The notes below the pieces were generated by a model. That model worked only from the letters and a program-made list of their open reading frames with translations. It was not told the DNA's origin and searched no databases. Of a stretch of DNA of 64,000 nucleotides, positions 1 to 14,200 are shown piece by piece; the stretch's first letter is position 1, and each line of letters starts with the position of its first letter. The position numbers were made by a program, and so were the translations under genes. Origin of the DNA: Clavelina lepadiformis (taxonomy: Eukaryota; Chordata; Ascidiacea; Aplousobranchia; Clavelinidae); NCBI RefSeq assembly GCF_947623445.1, contig NC_135243.1, forward strand, positions 8,000,501 to 8,064,500. The letters are read 5' to 3'.

Positions 1-59
1 TGAAACATAATCATGAACATAAAGCGAAAAGTTCTTGAAAACAAGGAGTCAAACCGCAG

Positions 60-1230
60 TGTAAAACGACCTAACTCCTGTTCAGGTTTTACAAAATTTT
101 ATTTTACCAAATCTACTCCGGTTCAGGTTTGCATCGGGTGCACACATTCATTCTGCTCCGGGTTTAGGTTCAGCAAAGCTTGATAATATACGGTTCGCTC
201 CAAGTTTGAATGACATTATTTTTTTAATATCTTTAACCACACTGCCCAAGTAGCAATCTGTTAGCTCAAAGTCATCATGAGCAGATAGTTTCATCATGAG
301 CAGATATTTCTTAGTTTATGTTATGCAGTAAACAAAGGAAACACGTTTTTACAACTCTTAGATGAAATTATTGTACTGAAAGTGGTTACAATTGAAAAAA
401 GTTCAACCCCGCTTAGGGTTTTTTCTCTTAGTCTTCAATGGTCCAGTTTGGGTTCACACAAATTTAATATATTGGGTTCCGGTTTTAAAAAACATCCACT
501 AAAAACGGTGTGGCATTTTTAATGATATACCAAATTACAAGTTGTACATATTTTTAAGGAAGTTGTACTGTCTTTGGTTAGTTATCTTATTTAAACATTT
601 AATTCTCAAAACGTAAATAGTTTGCTGGATTTCAAACAATAGATGTATGGGTTTTCGGAAGTGCTGGCAAAGTGTTGGGAAGTGCTGGTGGCCTTAGCCG
701 ATTAGCTACGACAAAAGGAATAAATAGAATTGATTTTGGTTTAATCATCTTTCTTATAAAAACTTCCCATTTGGAAGCTCCTTGGTAAAAAGGCTCTCTC
801 TGAAAAGCATGTTTTGGAAATGAGACATGCATAATTTCTTCTGATGTAATAACGACTTCAAATTTTTGGAATATAAGAATTCGGATTTAAAATTGCTAAG
901 GTTCAGGTTCACTTCGACACCCTGCTGGAAAATGTATTTTTTATTAATACCAACTATCTATTTATTTTCGAATTTAGAAAACCTAAACCAAGAAATATCT
1001 AATCGCTGAAAGCTAACGAAGTGTTACTTGGCCAGGGTAGGTGAAAAAATGGTTTGGCTGGATAACCTGATTTGAACCCAGAGCGAAACGTATATTATCA
1101 AGTTTGCTGAACTTGAAATCTGAAAAAACTAAATGTGTGCATTGAATGCAAATCCAAACTGGCGTAGAAAAGGTAAAATAAAATTTTGTAAAACTTAAAC
1201 TAGAGTTAAACCCTTTTCAACTACAGTTCA
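60..1230. repeat. Fold-back element: long diverged inverted repeat
   Basis: About 130 bp at roughly 80-215 reappears in reverse complement at roughly 1080-1215. Shared blocks include ACAAAATTTTATTTTACC, TGCACACATT and CAGCAAA.CTTGATAATATACG. Identity is around three quarters by eye. The arms are ~0.87 kb apart with no coding potential between them. It lies in the collagen-like gene's intron downstream of exon 2. No clear target duplication was found, so the transposon class is open. Confidence 0.55.
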
Positions 1231-1315
1231 AAACCTTGATAATAACACTAGTCCTACTTAACAAATAATCGTCATAAACTTTTATTTTAATTGTTTCATC
1301 ACAACACTAACTTAC

Positions 1316-3007
1316 CAGAGGACCCCGTTTACCAGGCTGGCCCTGTTGAAAGCCGGAACTATGTGCTGAAGTCTGGAAAATAAACCTTGTTTATCTTGTT
1401 TTGTGTTTACAGCACAAAAATAAAAACTAGAATTCCAATTGAATACAATTTGAATACTAGGCTATCCAAATACAAAAGCTTGTTCTACTAGAGTTAGTTT
1501 ACATCACGCCATTTTGCTACTTCCAAAACTACGTGTAGGCTGTGTCAGGTGTTTAAGATATGCAGATTAAACTGTGTTAGGGTAACTTTTGAAACAACAA
1601 TGCTGGTTTTGTTTTGCAAAAGTTTAGTTTGCTCATTTGTTCTATCGCCATCGATAACAAACAGCTTAAAACGTAGGCTACTGTAAGCCTTGCAAAGAAT
1701 TTTGCTCGAAGTTTATAAAATCTCACCAAAGACCACAAAGAACTTCAACTAGGCTAAAGCAATTGAACCAGTAGCAGAGTATGCAATTCCCGCCATTTAT
1801 GTGACACTACCAAAAGAATCGCTGCCAGAAAATTTCATATTTTTGTGAAAAGAACGGGGAGCTAAGTGCTACTCGATATTGAATATTGTTTTTGATTCAA
1901 ACGTTTGAGGCAAAATTTTTCAGAACCACGACTATTTTTGTCTTAAGATGAAGCTCATTGTTCTAGTAAAATGCGTGACTTAATCCAAGGCAAAAGTTAC
2001 GACATTAATTTAATCTTCTGTCATAGGCTATAAACAAGCCACTTAACCGGTTTTTGAAGAACAGTCTTTTTCGGCTTCGAAATACGTTTCCGTTCTGCAA
2101 AGACCTCATGAGTTAAAATGGCAGGAAGTTCTATTTTATTATATGGAAGCCGTTTATTCCTGCGGTGGATCTACCCGATTTTCCGACATTGTACGCTTGA
2201 ACGCTAAAACGGAAAATGATCACGCTTGAATGCTCAATTGGAACGTTTCTGTCTCATTCAAATAAACCAGGACGATATAGCCTAATTATATCGGAAGAAT
2301 TGATTTTAAATCAGGACGACAACCGATATAACTAAATCAGTTTCATTTAATGTGAATCACCTTGATTTGACAAACGTTGGTTTAAGAGAGCGTGTTGTGG
2401 CAAAAAAAGTTTTTTTACAAACTGCGCCACATATTATAATTATTGCGACTGATAGCACGAATTGTCTGCTTGGCGGCCAGCTGCTAATTGCGCGGTAATT
2501 AAATAAACGTGTAGGGCTGTAGGCTAATTCAAACCATAACATAAGTTTGTTTGGTTTAAACCCAAAACGCAATATTAGACGATTTTTATATTAATGAAAA
2601 CACTGGTTACTGTCATTGTCAATGTTGCCGTTATTGTCTACTAAGTTATTACAGCCATTGGCCAATCTACCGCCATTTTCAGGGTTGTTGTAAAACTTAT
2701 CAAGCTGATAAAAAGGACTTATCGAGCTGATAAAAATGTAAATTTACTGAAGAGCATAGTTTTGAAAAATATGGTTATCACAGCAACAATAACGGTTTTA
2801 AGGTAAAAAAAAAAACTTATAATAAAGCTTATGAAATTATTAGACACAAAATTTTCAAATATAGGTTTTTTCTATTTCATAACTTACCTGGACGTCGGCA
2901 CTGCTGCACGAACACGAACAGCCTCCGTCATTTTCGACTTGCTGATGTGAATATTCCAGAACACAGAGTAAAACAAGAGTGAAGAGTAAGACATAGAGAA
3001 CAGACAT
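1316..3007 (-). CDS. Collagen-like secreted or membrane chain, 5' part only (two exons)
   Basis: Exon 1 (3007 down to 2888, 40 codons) begins MSVLYVLLFTLVLL, a hydrophobic signal peptide or signal anchor, then an acidic stretch and a cysteine cluster, GGCSCSCSS. It ends at a GTAAGT donor in phase 0. Exon 2 (1372 down to 1316, 57 nt) follows a TTCCAG acceptor, carries a serine/glutamine-rich linker and then starts Gly-X-Y triplets (GQP GKR GPL), ending in phase 0 before another GTAAGT. Phase-0 exons cut in front of Gly are typical of collagen genes. The rest of the gene lies left of position 1. An upstream in-frame ATG at 3046 would add 13 residues; 3007 is preferred because it places the hydrophobic segment at the N-terminus. 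The collagen subtype cannot be named from two exons. Confidence 0.6.
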
Positions 3008-5278
3008 GTTGCCAAGGTATGCAGTGATCTTACTATTCTTAATCAAATAATAATTTCCAGGTTATAAGTAGTTCTGTTTGCTGAAAAATTAAAGAAGCAT
3101 AGCATAAAAATTGAACATATAACAATTGAAGTTAAGTGGGTTTGTGAAAAGTTTGTTTCGTAAAAGTTCGTTAATTATAATGTCACAAGGCTGAGCTATA
3201 CAGCATTTTGAATAATGGAACATCGTACAAAAATAGTACTGATATATATATCTCGTATATCTACATAGAGTTTATAGATTACATCCCAAATCCATAAATA
3301 GGTCTATCAATGATTAAATGTTTAAATTAAAAGTTTGATAATGACGCATTTTTGCAGCTCAGGGCTAGGTCTCATGGAAACATATGTTAAAGCAAGACAT
3401 ATACTGAAAATGCCTCAAATAAAAAATATCTAGCTTACGCTGGCTCTATAAAATATCTCTAGGCGACTTGATAATGCTAACATTTTATTTTACTATGTTG
3501 AAATTTCACTATTTTATCCAAGTTAAACCTCAACCTTAATTTCTAACAGCAAGTTAATAAAATAACATTCTCTCAAATTCAAAATGAAAATAACTTTAAA
3601 TTCACAATTTTTTTAAAGATACATCCCTTCACGTAGTGTAATTTTATGAGTGAATACCTACACAACTGTTCTAAATGATCAAAACTTTTATTCCCTGATG
3701 TAATCAAAAAGCACCCAACAGCGACCAGGGTACCTCATGTATAAGCACTTTCGCTATTTATCCTTTGCTGAACATGAGTGGACTTGAAAAACTTTCAGCA
3801 GCTTATCTGGAAATTTGTAAACGGAAATGATTAATCGAACAAATTGACACCGACGAAAGAGGAATTGAAATTTTTGCAGATGAGTTAGGTCAAAGCAATA
3901 ACTCAGTACATTGGAATGAGACGGTTGCTTTCTTGCAGCAATGTACAAATCAAACTTTTGTTATTGTTCCATGAAAACAGGGTTAATCTGCTTACAGTGC
4001 TGCAAAATCAGGGGTCCTTAAACTGGGGGGCGTGTAAGATTCTTAAGGGGCGCGCGAGAGATGACAAAATGTCTATTCTATTCTATGTATATATATTTGG
4101 GCATGTCCCAAAAAGTTTAAGAACCCCTGTGCTAAACGATTGAAACATTAAAAATTGCTTACGCATTGATTTGTTATTATAACTTCTAGGTTACTATAAA
4201 AAGTACCGCGTATATTCTTATAACGACAAATGCTTTTAGCTGACGTTAAAGAATTTAGATGACCTTTTGAATGAAAACGTTTGACATTAATTCAAAAAGA
4301 ATATTACTTTTACAACTTGTTTTTGTTTGTTTTTTGATTAGGTACCTCTTGTTCTGATAAACACAGGAATGGTGGCATTAATTAAACGATCAAAAGTCGA
4401 ATGAATTTCCATCATTTTTATATAAATAACTAATTTTAAATCGCTGAAAGTGTTTTAAAAGTTCTTCTCTGAATAATTTATTGCTTTAACAACTTCAAAA
4501 CAGGAAATTGTACGCTTGGGAATTGCTCTATTGGTGGGTCACATTCCTACAATTGAGTTTCTATTGCTGATTAGGACAAGAATTCCCGACAAAACAACGC
4601 GGTCAACAACATACTTCCTAAGTGGAATTATTTAATTTCCCAGCGCACTGACAGCAAAACATTTTATATGAATATACCCCAGGAGACTTAACCACTGTAC
4701 AAAGGGCTTAATGGTTTACATTTACAAACAACAAAAATGCACACCGCAATCGATGATGAATTTTATTTGCGATTACTACACGCTGTTGGCTACACAATGC
4801 CGACTCAATTGTATGATGGGCACAACGTTAACATGTCAATTTTTTGGACGGAATTTCAATGAAACGCCCTGTCCATATGCTGAAGTTTTCAGAAAAATTT
4901 TCAAACAGTAGTGAGTAATTTTCAAGTAACGTATAGCAAGCAGTAGTTCAAACTTTTACAGGCGCTGACATGAACAACAGGATTAGCAATACATTTTGCA
5001 TAAAGCATATACAATCATGTGATAAAAAAATCAAACAAAAATGTACAGATACTTTGTTGTAGAAATAAACATGGGGCTGCTCCAAAAAAATCACAAAATA
5101 CGAAATGCAGACAAAACGTCACTCGACAATTTATTGCACAAAATATACATAAAATCGTTCGTTCAAATCAATTTGGTGACGAAACAATTTCTCAAACAAT
5201 GACCAAAATATTGTTCCAGCTCCATTCAAAGAATGAAATTGTAAAAAGTATAATTGAAATCGCATGATTTGAAAAACT
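3008..5278. other. Intergenic, no gene recognised
   Basis: This lies between the 5' end of the collagen-like gene and the 3' end of PEPD. Short ORFs here show no family motifs or splice context. The only structure recognised is a 121-bp hAT-like element at 4009-4129. Confidence 0.5.
4009..4129. mobile_element. Short non-autonomous hAT-like element (121 bp)
   Basis: It starts CAGGGGTCCTTAAACTGGGG and ends AAGTTTAAGAACCCCTG, an imperfect TIR pair of about 16 bp. The flanking 8-mers tgcaaaat (4001-4008) and tgctaaac (4130-4137) match at 6 of 8 positions, as an aged target duplication would. There is no coding capacity. Confidence 0.6.
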
Positions 5279-8200
5279 TCAATCTTTTACGATAGGGAGC
5301 AAGCTTCCAGCAACATCCGAAGGTTCTCCTTGGCTTCTACCTTCAGCCATGAGAGCTTCGATCTCCTCTACCTCGCGTGGAACACACGTGAGCATCTCCA
5401 TCCCGTCAGCAGTGATGGCAACATCGTCTTCAATGCGGACCTACGTGATGATATCAAGATAAAAGCTTGTCAGTGTATGAATATAGAGTAGATATTACAG
5501 CGCTTCACCGTTTTTAAGCAAAGAACGAAGGAAACCAGATGTTTGCTATCTCGCTGGAAGTTCCTTAAATATCGAAGCAATACCAGCAAATTTTGATCAC
5601 TTTCAAAAATTCCATGTGAGCTATAGGATTGCTGCGGTAGAGCCTTTTACGCACCATCCAGAATATGAGAGAGGATCTCTTCCTCCATATTGTGGAAAAA
5701 AGCTCCAACAAGCTTGCCGTAATATATGTTCAAAATGTCTCGAGCATAACCATTTTCTCTTCCCCTGAAATGGTGAGTAAAAGGCTCTACAGGATTTCTG
5801 AGGTAGCAGAATATCTGCCGGGCCCATGCACGCTTAAACATTGGAGTAATTTTATTTTTACAGGTTCTTTCAATGTTTTCTTCAGTGCCACTTAGTACAA
5901 TGCATGGACAAATCGTAAAAAGGTTTGACTTACACCACCAAAATGACGAAATCTTTGTATCGCGTCAGCATCAATAAATCTTGCCAAATCCGGATTGTTC
6001 AATGCCTCCTCGATAACCTAAAGTACACATGCATTGCTTTAAGTGCGGCATGACCTGGCGATAACATTCTATGCAGAATAAGCAAAAAAATATCAGTTTT
6101 TCCCAAGCTTTTCGTTTTTCTCATTTCCTAGAAATTAACTTCGTTTTAAACAAGTAAACTGCCAAATTCGATTTTTCTCGTGGTTGCATGTTTTGGAAAC
6201 TAACACAAGTCACATTCTCAACGTGGTCTTGTCACGTACGATCTAATCACGACTGGTGCTCATGGGTTACATGAAAATCGTCAAACGCACAATTAATGTC
6301 TAGTCTATTTTAGGTAGTCACACCGTCTGAAACTAATTACAAGAATCGCAGAACGAAGTACTTCCTGGCCAGTATTTTTGAACACCAGCCAGCGCACAGC
6401 ATGATCGCTTGGTCTGAAGTTCAGACTCTGAACCAGTGGGCCTAACTTGGTCCTATGCTTCCAAAAATGAAGCGGTCGTTACAGACGCGCATTTCGCACA
6501 TCGTAAAACAAAACTTACCGTCCATATAAAAACCAGACCTCAGGCCCTAATCAAGTTCTGTACTGTCGTTGCATGAAGATGATATTTCCTAGCTACCTTG
6601 TTGATGCGTGATGAAAATACGTCATAGTTTGCCTATATATAACTTATATGCTTTATTCAAGCTAATGATCAAATGATTACAAACCCTTCATAAAGAATAG
6701 TTATGTTTTACAGGACTACTTAATATCTTTGTTGGGTCGAATCGATTAATTAACTTTTCCACCGTATGTATTTTTTAATCATTAAACAACAACCGCCACG
6801 TACGCCATAGTTGACTTGACTATCTTACATTAGACATCCTTATATTGCAGCAAGAATACAAAGGTTGATTTTTCTCGTTTCTGCTGTTCTAGGAACAAGC
6901 CACACCTTTGTTACCCGGGTGTTTTGACATCTATACTATTGAGGTAACTATTCTGAGTAAATGTCGTTAAATTGCCTTTGGCAGCCAAAGTTCTGGCATG
7001 TGATACGGATTAGGTTTGTTTTTAAATGGCAAGTCCAGAAAAGTTCATTCATGTTTATGCACACCACAAGTAAACATTTAGTTTTAGAATATTCAGTAAA
7101 GAACATACAAGGTATGCAACTATGCATACAACTAAAAACAAAGCAACAAAGTCATGAAGTACTCACTGGCCAGTTGAAGTAGATTCCTGGCTCTATTGTC
7201 AGCACCATGCCTTCTTGCATCGTTCGTGCAGTTCGAAGGCTACGTAGGCCTGGTTCAGTTGATCTTGGAGGTCCATCCTTAGTGACGTAAGATAGTATTT
7301 AGATAGTTCAATTGAAAATTTATAAGTTATTATTATTAGATTACTACTTAGCTTTCAGCAAATTAGTACAATTTCAATTCAACTAATACTAACTTAATAG
7401 GCCAGGCGTTAGTATTTGCATTTACATAACTTCACTGGGAGTAGCCTACTCTACAGGAAAATCATTCTTGCAGCAAGTATTTTACATTGGTAATAAAGTT
7501 TTACAATCAAGAAAATAACATTGAAAGTTACAAAATTCACAAGATTGTGCACACTTTAAAGTAAAGTATAGTATATTGGCAAGTAATCAAATCTGAACAT
7601 GATGAATATAAAGATCTGAAGATGAAGATCCAAAATACCTCAGGATATCCACCAACATCGTGGACATCATGTCCCATAAAGTGACCAAGGCCATGAGGAA
7701 AGAAAAGAGCTCCCAAATGAACTTTTAGCATATCATCTATGTCACCTGTAATGATGCCAATCCTCTTCAGTTCTTCAAGTTGAACACGGTTGGCAAGACG
7801 GTGCATGTCAGCCCATGATACACCTGGAAAAAAATTCGAGAGCATAACTAAATACATTTATGAAAATAAGCAGAACTTTGGTGCTTTCCTATCTCCATTA
7901 TTGACATTTTCCCAAAAGATATCCCAACAACATTTCCAAATTTATGCTTACAATTGAAATATGTAAAGCATCAAGGCCATGTTTTGTTTAGGATTGTGTA
8001 TCGCAGGAAAGACAAAAATGACCAAAAAATGTGATGTCAATTTTAACCTGGCTTCAGAGCTTTTTGGACAGCGCGATTTGATTTTAAGACGGCGTTGTAT
8101 ATTGCCTTCTGATCTGCAGTAAATTTCCCGTTCACTGGGTATGAGCACGTGATGTCGCTAGCATAGCAGTAATACTCTCCACCCATATCGAACAAACTGG

Positions 8201-11200
8201 AATCGAACATAAAAGTATTAAGAATAGAAGTTACAGTTCTTCATAAAACATTTTGTTCAATTTTAATTGCAATGATTTTACTGAATAGCCAACAACAAGA
8301 TTTGGGAAAATACATTGTTGTTGAAAGTTTATAGGTGGCCGTACCTCATAAAAAACATAGTAAAACCGTACAGGGACTCAATGGCAGTAGAAATAGCATC
8401 ATAATATAATCATAGTAATTACCCACCACATATCACCATCTTTTATTTGTCGATCATTTGGTGCTCCAGCATGGCCATAATGCAAGATGGCACAATGCTC
8501 TCCTGTGGCACCAATGCAGGTGTATGACAGGTGACGACAGCCACCGTGAGTATGGCAGTGATGTTGAAATAAACTGTGAGTGAAAATATATTTAAACTTC
8601 AAGCATGACAGTAGATGTTGGTGAAAACTTGCAAGCAGAGTATCACAATCACCCTGTCAAGCTTCATTTCCATTTTTCACACCAAAATGAAACTTCTTTG
8701 TTGCTATGTGATCTTTCCAAAATCTTAACTTTGGTGGTCCTGCTAAATTTTAAAAATTTATCAGGACCACCAAAGAGAAGCAAGCTTCGCCACTACCATG
8801 CCTAGGTGTATTACAAAAGTAGCAGTAGCATCAAGGGCGGGGATGAAACATAAATTTTCACCATTGTGAACCTGGTGCTCAAACCACTTCACTACCAAAT
8901 CGACATCATTAAATTGTTATGAGTTAGCAACACGATCAGTAAAAAATTGACTCGGTTTTAATGGTGGTTAAAGTTACTAAAGTTATAAAATGATTATTCA
9001 GTGCTACTATCATCTATTGATGAGTTGCCAGTTGGACTGTGGGACGCTAAACACAATCAACTGTTAAGTTTTTGCACATTTAAGGTACACTTAGTATAAT
9101 TATCAATTACAATGTTAATAAAATTAATGGTTGATTTTACAAAACTTGCATTTCTGATTTTTATAAAAATGCTTTTATGTGATACGTAGCAAGTGCGAAG
9201 GGCATTTGAGTGACAAGGCATGATGTGATCACTATCTGTGTATTTATTTAACAAAGTTTGCAAAATTATTGATGAAGCAAGCCAGGCTACAATTGCTGAC
9301 ACAACAGTTATTGATACAAACTGGTCAATGATTGAAAGGTAAAAGCAAAGCTATTTGCTGTAAACAGGTGCTATAAATCTGATAACCTTGTTATTCAGCT
9401 GCAGACCATATTGAACAAACAAAGGTTTATTGGCTCTTGCTACAATTTTTACTTAAACTAAATGCTTTGGTAGTGGTTGACTTGTTTTTGTGAACTCAGA
9501 CGGAAGAAAAATACTACCTGCAAAAATGCAGACACAAATGATTGCCTTTCTAAGGCCACCACAAAATAGCAAAATAGGATGATGAAGTATGAAGATTAAC
9601 AACCCAACTGGCAGAACAATATTACCAATGCGGAAATGTGCTAGTAAAGTTCATGGATAAAAGAGAAGTAATTATAAGCAACACACAAAATGGAATTTAA
9701 AACTAAAATTTAAACTTCTGTAGACAAAAAAATAAATAAAACTTGCAAACTGATTGTATTAAAAATGTGCAAGGCTAAATTTAAGCTTCCTCAATGACCC
9801 TTTGCCTTACCATAAGTATAGCACAAAAGATTGTGTGAAACTCTTAACAAAACAGACAATTCTTAACAAACCCACAATTAACAGACACACATAAGGTACC
9901 TCTCTGCTTGATATTCCATCCATCCAGGCCTTATTCTTTTCATCACTTCTTTGTGAGCTTCACTACTGACACGATTGACATAACGCAAAACTTGCAGTTC
10001 CTGTTCAGTTTTTATAACCCGGCATTCGGAGATCAAAGGGTGAAGAATGGTGTTGTTTACATTGAAGCTGAATGTGGAATACAATTTTGAAATTATTACA
10101 ATATGACTAAAATGAAACACTTGAATACAACATCAGTGTAACAAAATTTACTGAGAATTTACTCAGACTAACTGCTGGCTCACAAGCCACTTTTGGCCCA
10201 TCTAGCAATTCCGTTTGACAAAGGATCATTTATATATTGTATGGTTTGCAACAAAACAAAAGGTTACAATATAAATACATTGATAACAACAAGTGTAAAC
10301 ATGATCTGACTTCAAAATGAGTTTCATACACTGCTAGACAAGTTAGGTAAAAAGACTGACAAGATAAAAACAGATTTTAGCAAATTTATATTTGCTATCA
10401 TTAGTTGCTAGCTCAGATAGGAGCATTGTTTATTTATAACGAAAAATTGCAACACAGGTCGCACGTTGAAATTAATTATTATTGTAGATTCAAAATAGGT
10501 AATTGTTGCTTCATTAGCAAAACGCTAGCAAGTGTTTATCAAACCGCTTCACAAAAATGCATTTCGACCTGAGTTGACTTTTAATAGGTGGCTAGACTTA
10601 TTGTCACGTGTAGCAAATGATATATGCTTTACTGTGCTTTGACTCACTAGACCAGCGGTTCCCAAACTTTTCTAAAAATTTTGCCTGGTGGACCCTTCGC
10701 AATTATTTTGATATTTCGCGGCCCTATAAAAATCAAAGAATGCTATGGGAAAAATGCAAAAAAACCACACCAATAAAAGAAAAAGCAAAAAATAACAAAT
10801 ACGTTAAGCATTTAATGGGATGGGTGCACTTGTTTTGCTGCAATTAACTCATCAGTGTTTGGTTTGATTTTGGATAGCGCAGCTCTCATGTTGTGTACTA
10901 CATCCACCCTCTGAAACTGCTAAGCTTTAAAGACTAATTCTCATTGCGGACCCTCTAAAACTGCTTTACGGACCCCAGTTGGTCCGCGGATCCCAGTTTG
11001 GGAACCGCTGCACTAGACACTCATAATTAATGCAACACAAAAGCAAAATAAAACAGTTTAGAATAACACCAAGAAAATACTTAATTAAGTTTGGAAAAAA
11101 TACAAGATCTTTTGTTTTGATGGAATTATTTAGGTAATTTTCAACTTATTGCGGAAATTTGACATGAAGTGTGACCTTGAGCCTTTAATATTAAAAGACA

Positions 11201-14200
11201 TGCAAAGGTTTGTTGAGTTCGCAGCATAAAGTTGGCTTACATAAACAAGAAAGCAGTTACTTTACAGATTTCACAAACCACAATAGCCTAATCGTCAAAG
11301 CAAAGGTCTCTTGTAGTAGTCACTAACACTTAGTTAATAAGTTACTAAAGTTGAAGAACATGTGAATAGATGATAAACAAAAAATTAATACAAAGAGTTA
11401 TTTTCAAACTACTCTTTTATTGACGACTTTATTGCGATTTTCTCTGAATGCTCTTTTTAAGTAAAATTTGTTTCCTGCTGGGTTTTTGTAAAGCTGTTAG
11501 CTGACAAAAAAATGTTTACCAAAAGTATCATAGACAGAGGGCAAAAAGCATATTTTAACAAATCGCTGTCAAGCACTGACACCAATTTTAGACAAAAAAA
11601 TTTACCATACCTAATTAAAAGTTATTCAAGATTTCACATTTTTCACCACTAGAGAGCAAAATGATTTCTAACTTACCGTAATCCTTCCACGTGGTAAAGG
11701 ATTTTGAAAAGAACGAAAAAGCGGTCTAAGCCTATCGGTATGCAATATCGTCCGGACAAAAACTCAAGTGTGCACCTGCCACACTGACTACATGCCTGGA
11801 GCTTTTCCTAGTTTTTTCTTACAAATTTGGAGTATCTTCAACCACAGCCGCAGTTGTTAATGCTTTCCAAAGTCAAGTCATATTGGCAATTTTACCACAA
11901 GTAATTAGACAGTAATATAACAGATGAAGAAAATATAACAGAAGACAACAATATAACAGATAAAAGCAGTGTGCAAAAGTAAGTATGCAGAAAAGATTAT
12001 TTAGTTCATGACTTACGCGCTAATGCCATCAAAAGCGGCTTCTCTAGTATAATGTCCACTATCAGTGTTGAGGCCTCTCTGCAAAATTAAGGCATTATTA
12101 ATAAGACTTGAAGCTAATCAGTATAGAGCAGGGTTTTAAACGAGAGCGGTGAAGTTGGAGTTTATGAAATCGTATTTGCTCTGATTCCAACGAACTTTAG
12201 ATTGCTACAGGCAGGGTTGTAACCCAGCCATTTTTTCTGACTTGAGTCAAGTCGAGTCATTTTAAATTGTGACTCGAGTCAAGTCAAATCAATTTAAGTT
12301 GTGACTCGAGTCAATACCATACAACGTAAAAACTATTTTGACGTCAAATTATGCGTTGCGTTAAATTGGTTGCTATAAGGCAGTGCTCTTCAACCGGGTA
12401 TACTGTATACCCAAGGGCATGTATATGTTTAGTTTGTTTTACTTTCTGTGCACAACTAAACATTGCTATTTTTGAGGTATACAAAGTTCTTGTAAATAGT
12501 AAAGGAGTACCACAAAAAAAAGATTGAAGAGCACTGCAATAAGATCATAACTGTCTACAAATTAGTCAAGTCAATGACTCGAGTCACTACAACACTGGCT
12601 ATAGGCCATTGCTATAATTCTAGGAAGTAAATTTCTTATTGTCAATACCACCAACTCACCAAAGTTAAAAGGGTTCCTGCTTTCATCTTTTTTAAAATTT
12701 CATCAATCTAAATAAAACCGTTACAAAATTAAATTTCTATTTACGATGCTTGGCTACATTGCAATTTTAAGATCAACAACAATAAACTCCAAATTCAATT
12801 TAAATGTGATATAACTAATATATATCTTCTGTAAACTGCATTATACATTATAATTATGTTTATTCGGTATATCTGTTATACAACGTTTACTAAATATAAT
12901 GTTTATACAAATCATCTAAACATATAAGTATATATTATATGCATATTACATGGGATGTCATCAAAACCTATTCAAGTAGCTAGTAAAATCAACCTGATAA
13001 CATAATTCCAACATTTGTATCTAAAACTTGCCAAATACACATGCCATGTTCATACTATTTAAAACAGAAACAAAATTCAAACATTTACAAAACACGAACT
13101 TGGTTTTATCACTTACGTCTTCAGTGAATTGCACATCATCAACAGCATACTTTTCTTTAAAATGACTAGGTGGAAAGATAGTTCCCATCCAAACTTGATA
13201 TGACTTTGGTAATTTAGGAATAAACAGTGTTGCCTTTCCTGACTCCACTTCTATGGCAGCATAGCAATCACCTTCCGTGACACCGAAACACCATTGGAAA
13301 TATGATTCCTGTAAGATATAGGAAAATACATGATGCGCAGAATCAATTATAACTACAAGGTAGCATTTCAATGGATTTATCAAACAACTAGTTGTAAGCA
13401 ATTGTTAAATGTTCATTCTGCTAATAACATTTTGCACAGCTACAGTATATTAACTTCAAACTAAAGAGTTGCAAATTAATTCATTTTACTAAACAATTGT
13501 ACACTGGTATACAGTACAATATAACTTATCTCAATATCATACAATATTATGCTGCACATATTTATGTCCAAATAGTCTAACTACCAAATTTAGTGCAGAA
13601 GTGTACAACCATATCATAACATAAGTAATTAAGTGATATCACAACTAGGTACAGTATTTACTTGAAGAAAAATACATGACTTCTGTTACTTTTCCTAAAG
13701 CATTTTGTGTGGCATCTAGTTTTTCTTTCCATAATAAACAAGTTCAAATAGTACGATATACACTATAGGTACAATTACTATGCTGTGCATCAGTAGTTTT
13801 GCAAGTACAGTAGTACACTCATTTCTTTGTAGTTTCTAATTTTTAACATCATTATATGCTCCTTTTAATAAAGAGTGTCTTTTAATCAAGTAAATACAGT
13901 AAGATTTTTCTAGTTCATTTTTCACTTGACCCCAACTCTTAACAAAATCTTTATTTACAAAACATCGACAAGCTTTAAAAAGTATTTCATATTTTCTCAT
14001 TTTCATCATGTTATACTGTTATAACCTGTCTAAACAAAATATCACGATCCGAAGAATGCTGCTGCTCCTGTTCACCTCCCTGGAGCAAGATAATTGCATT
14101 TTTAGGAAGATCTTTTTCTTTGCGAAGTACCTCACACAATCGTTCTCGATTGTTTGCAAATAAGCTCATAGGAACAGGATAAGTGTTTCCCAAACAGAAG

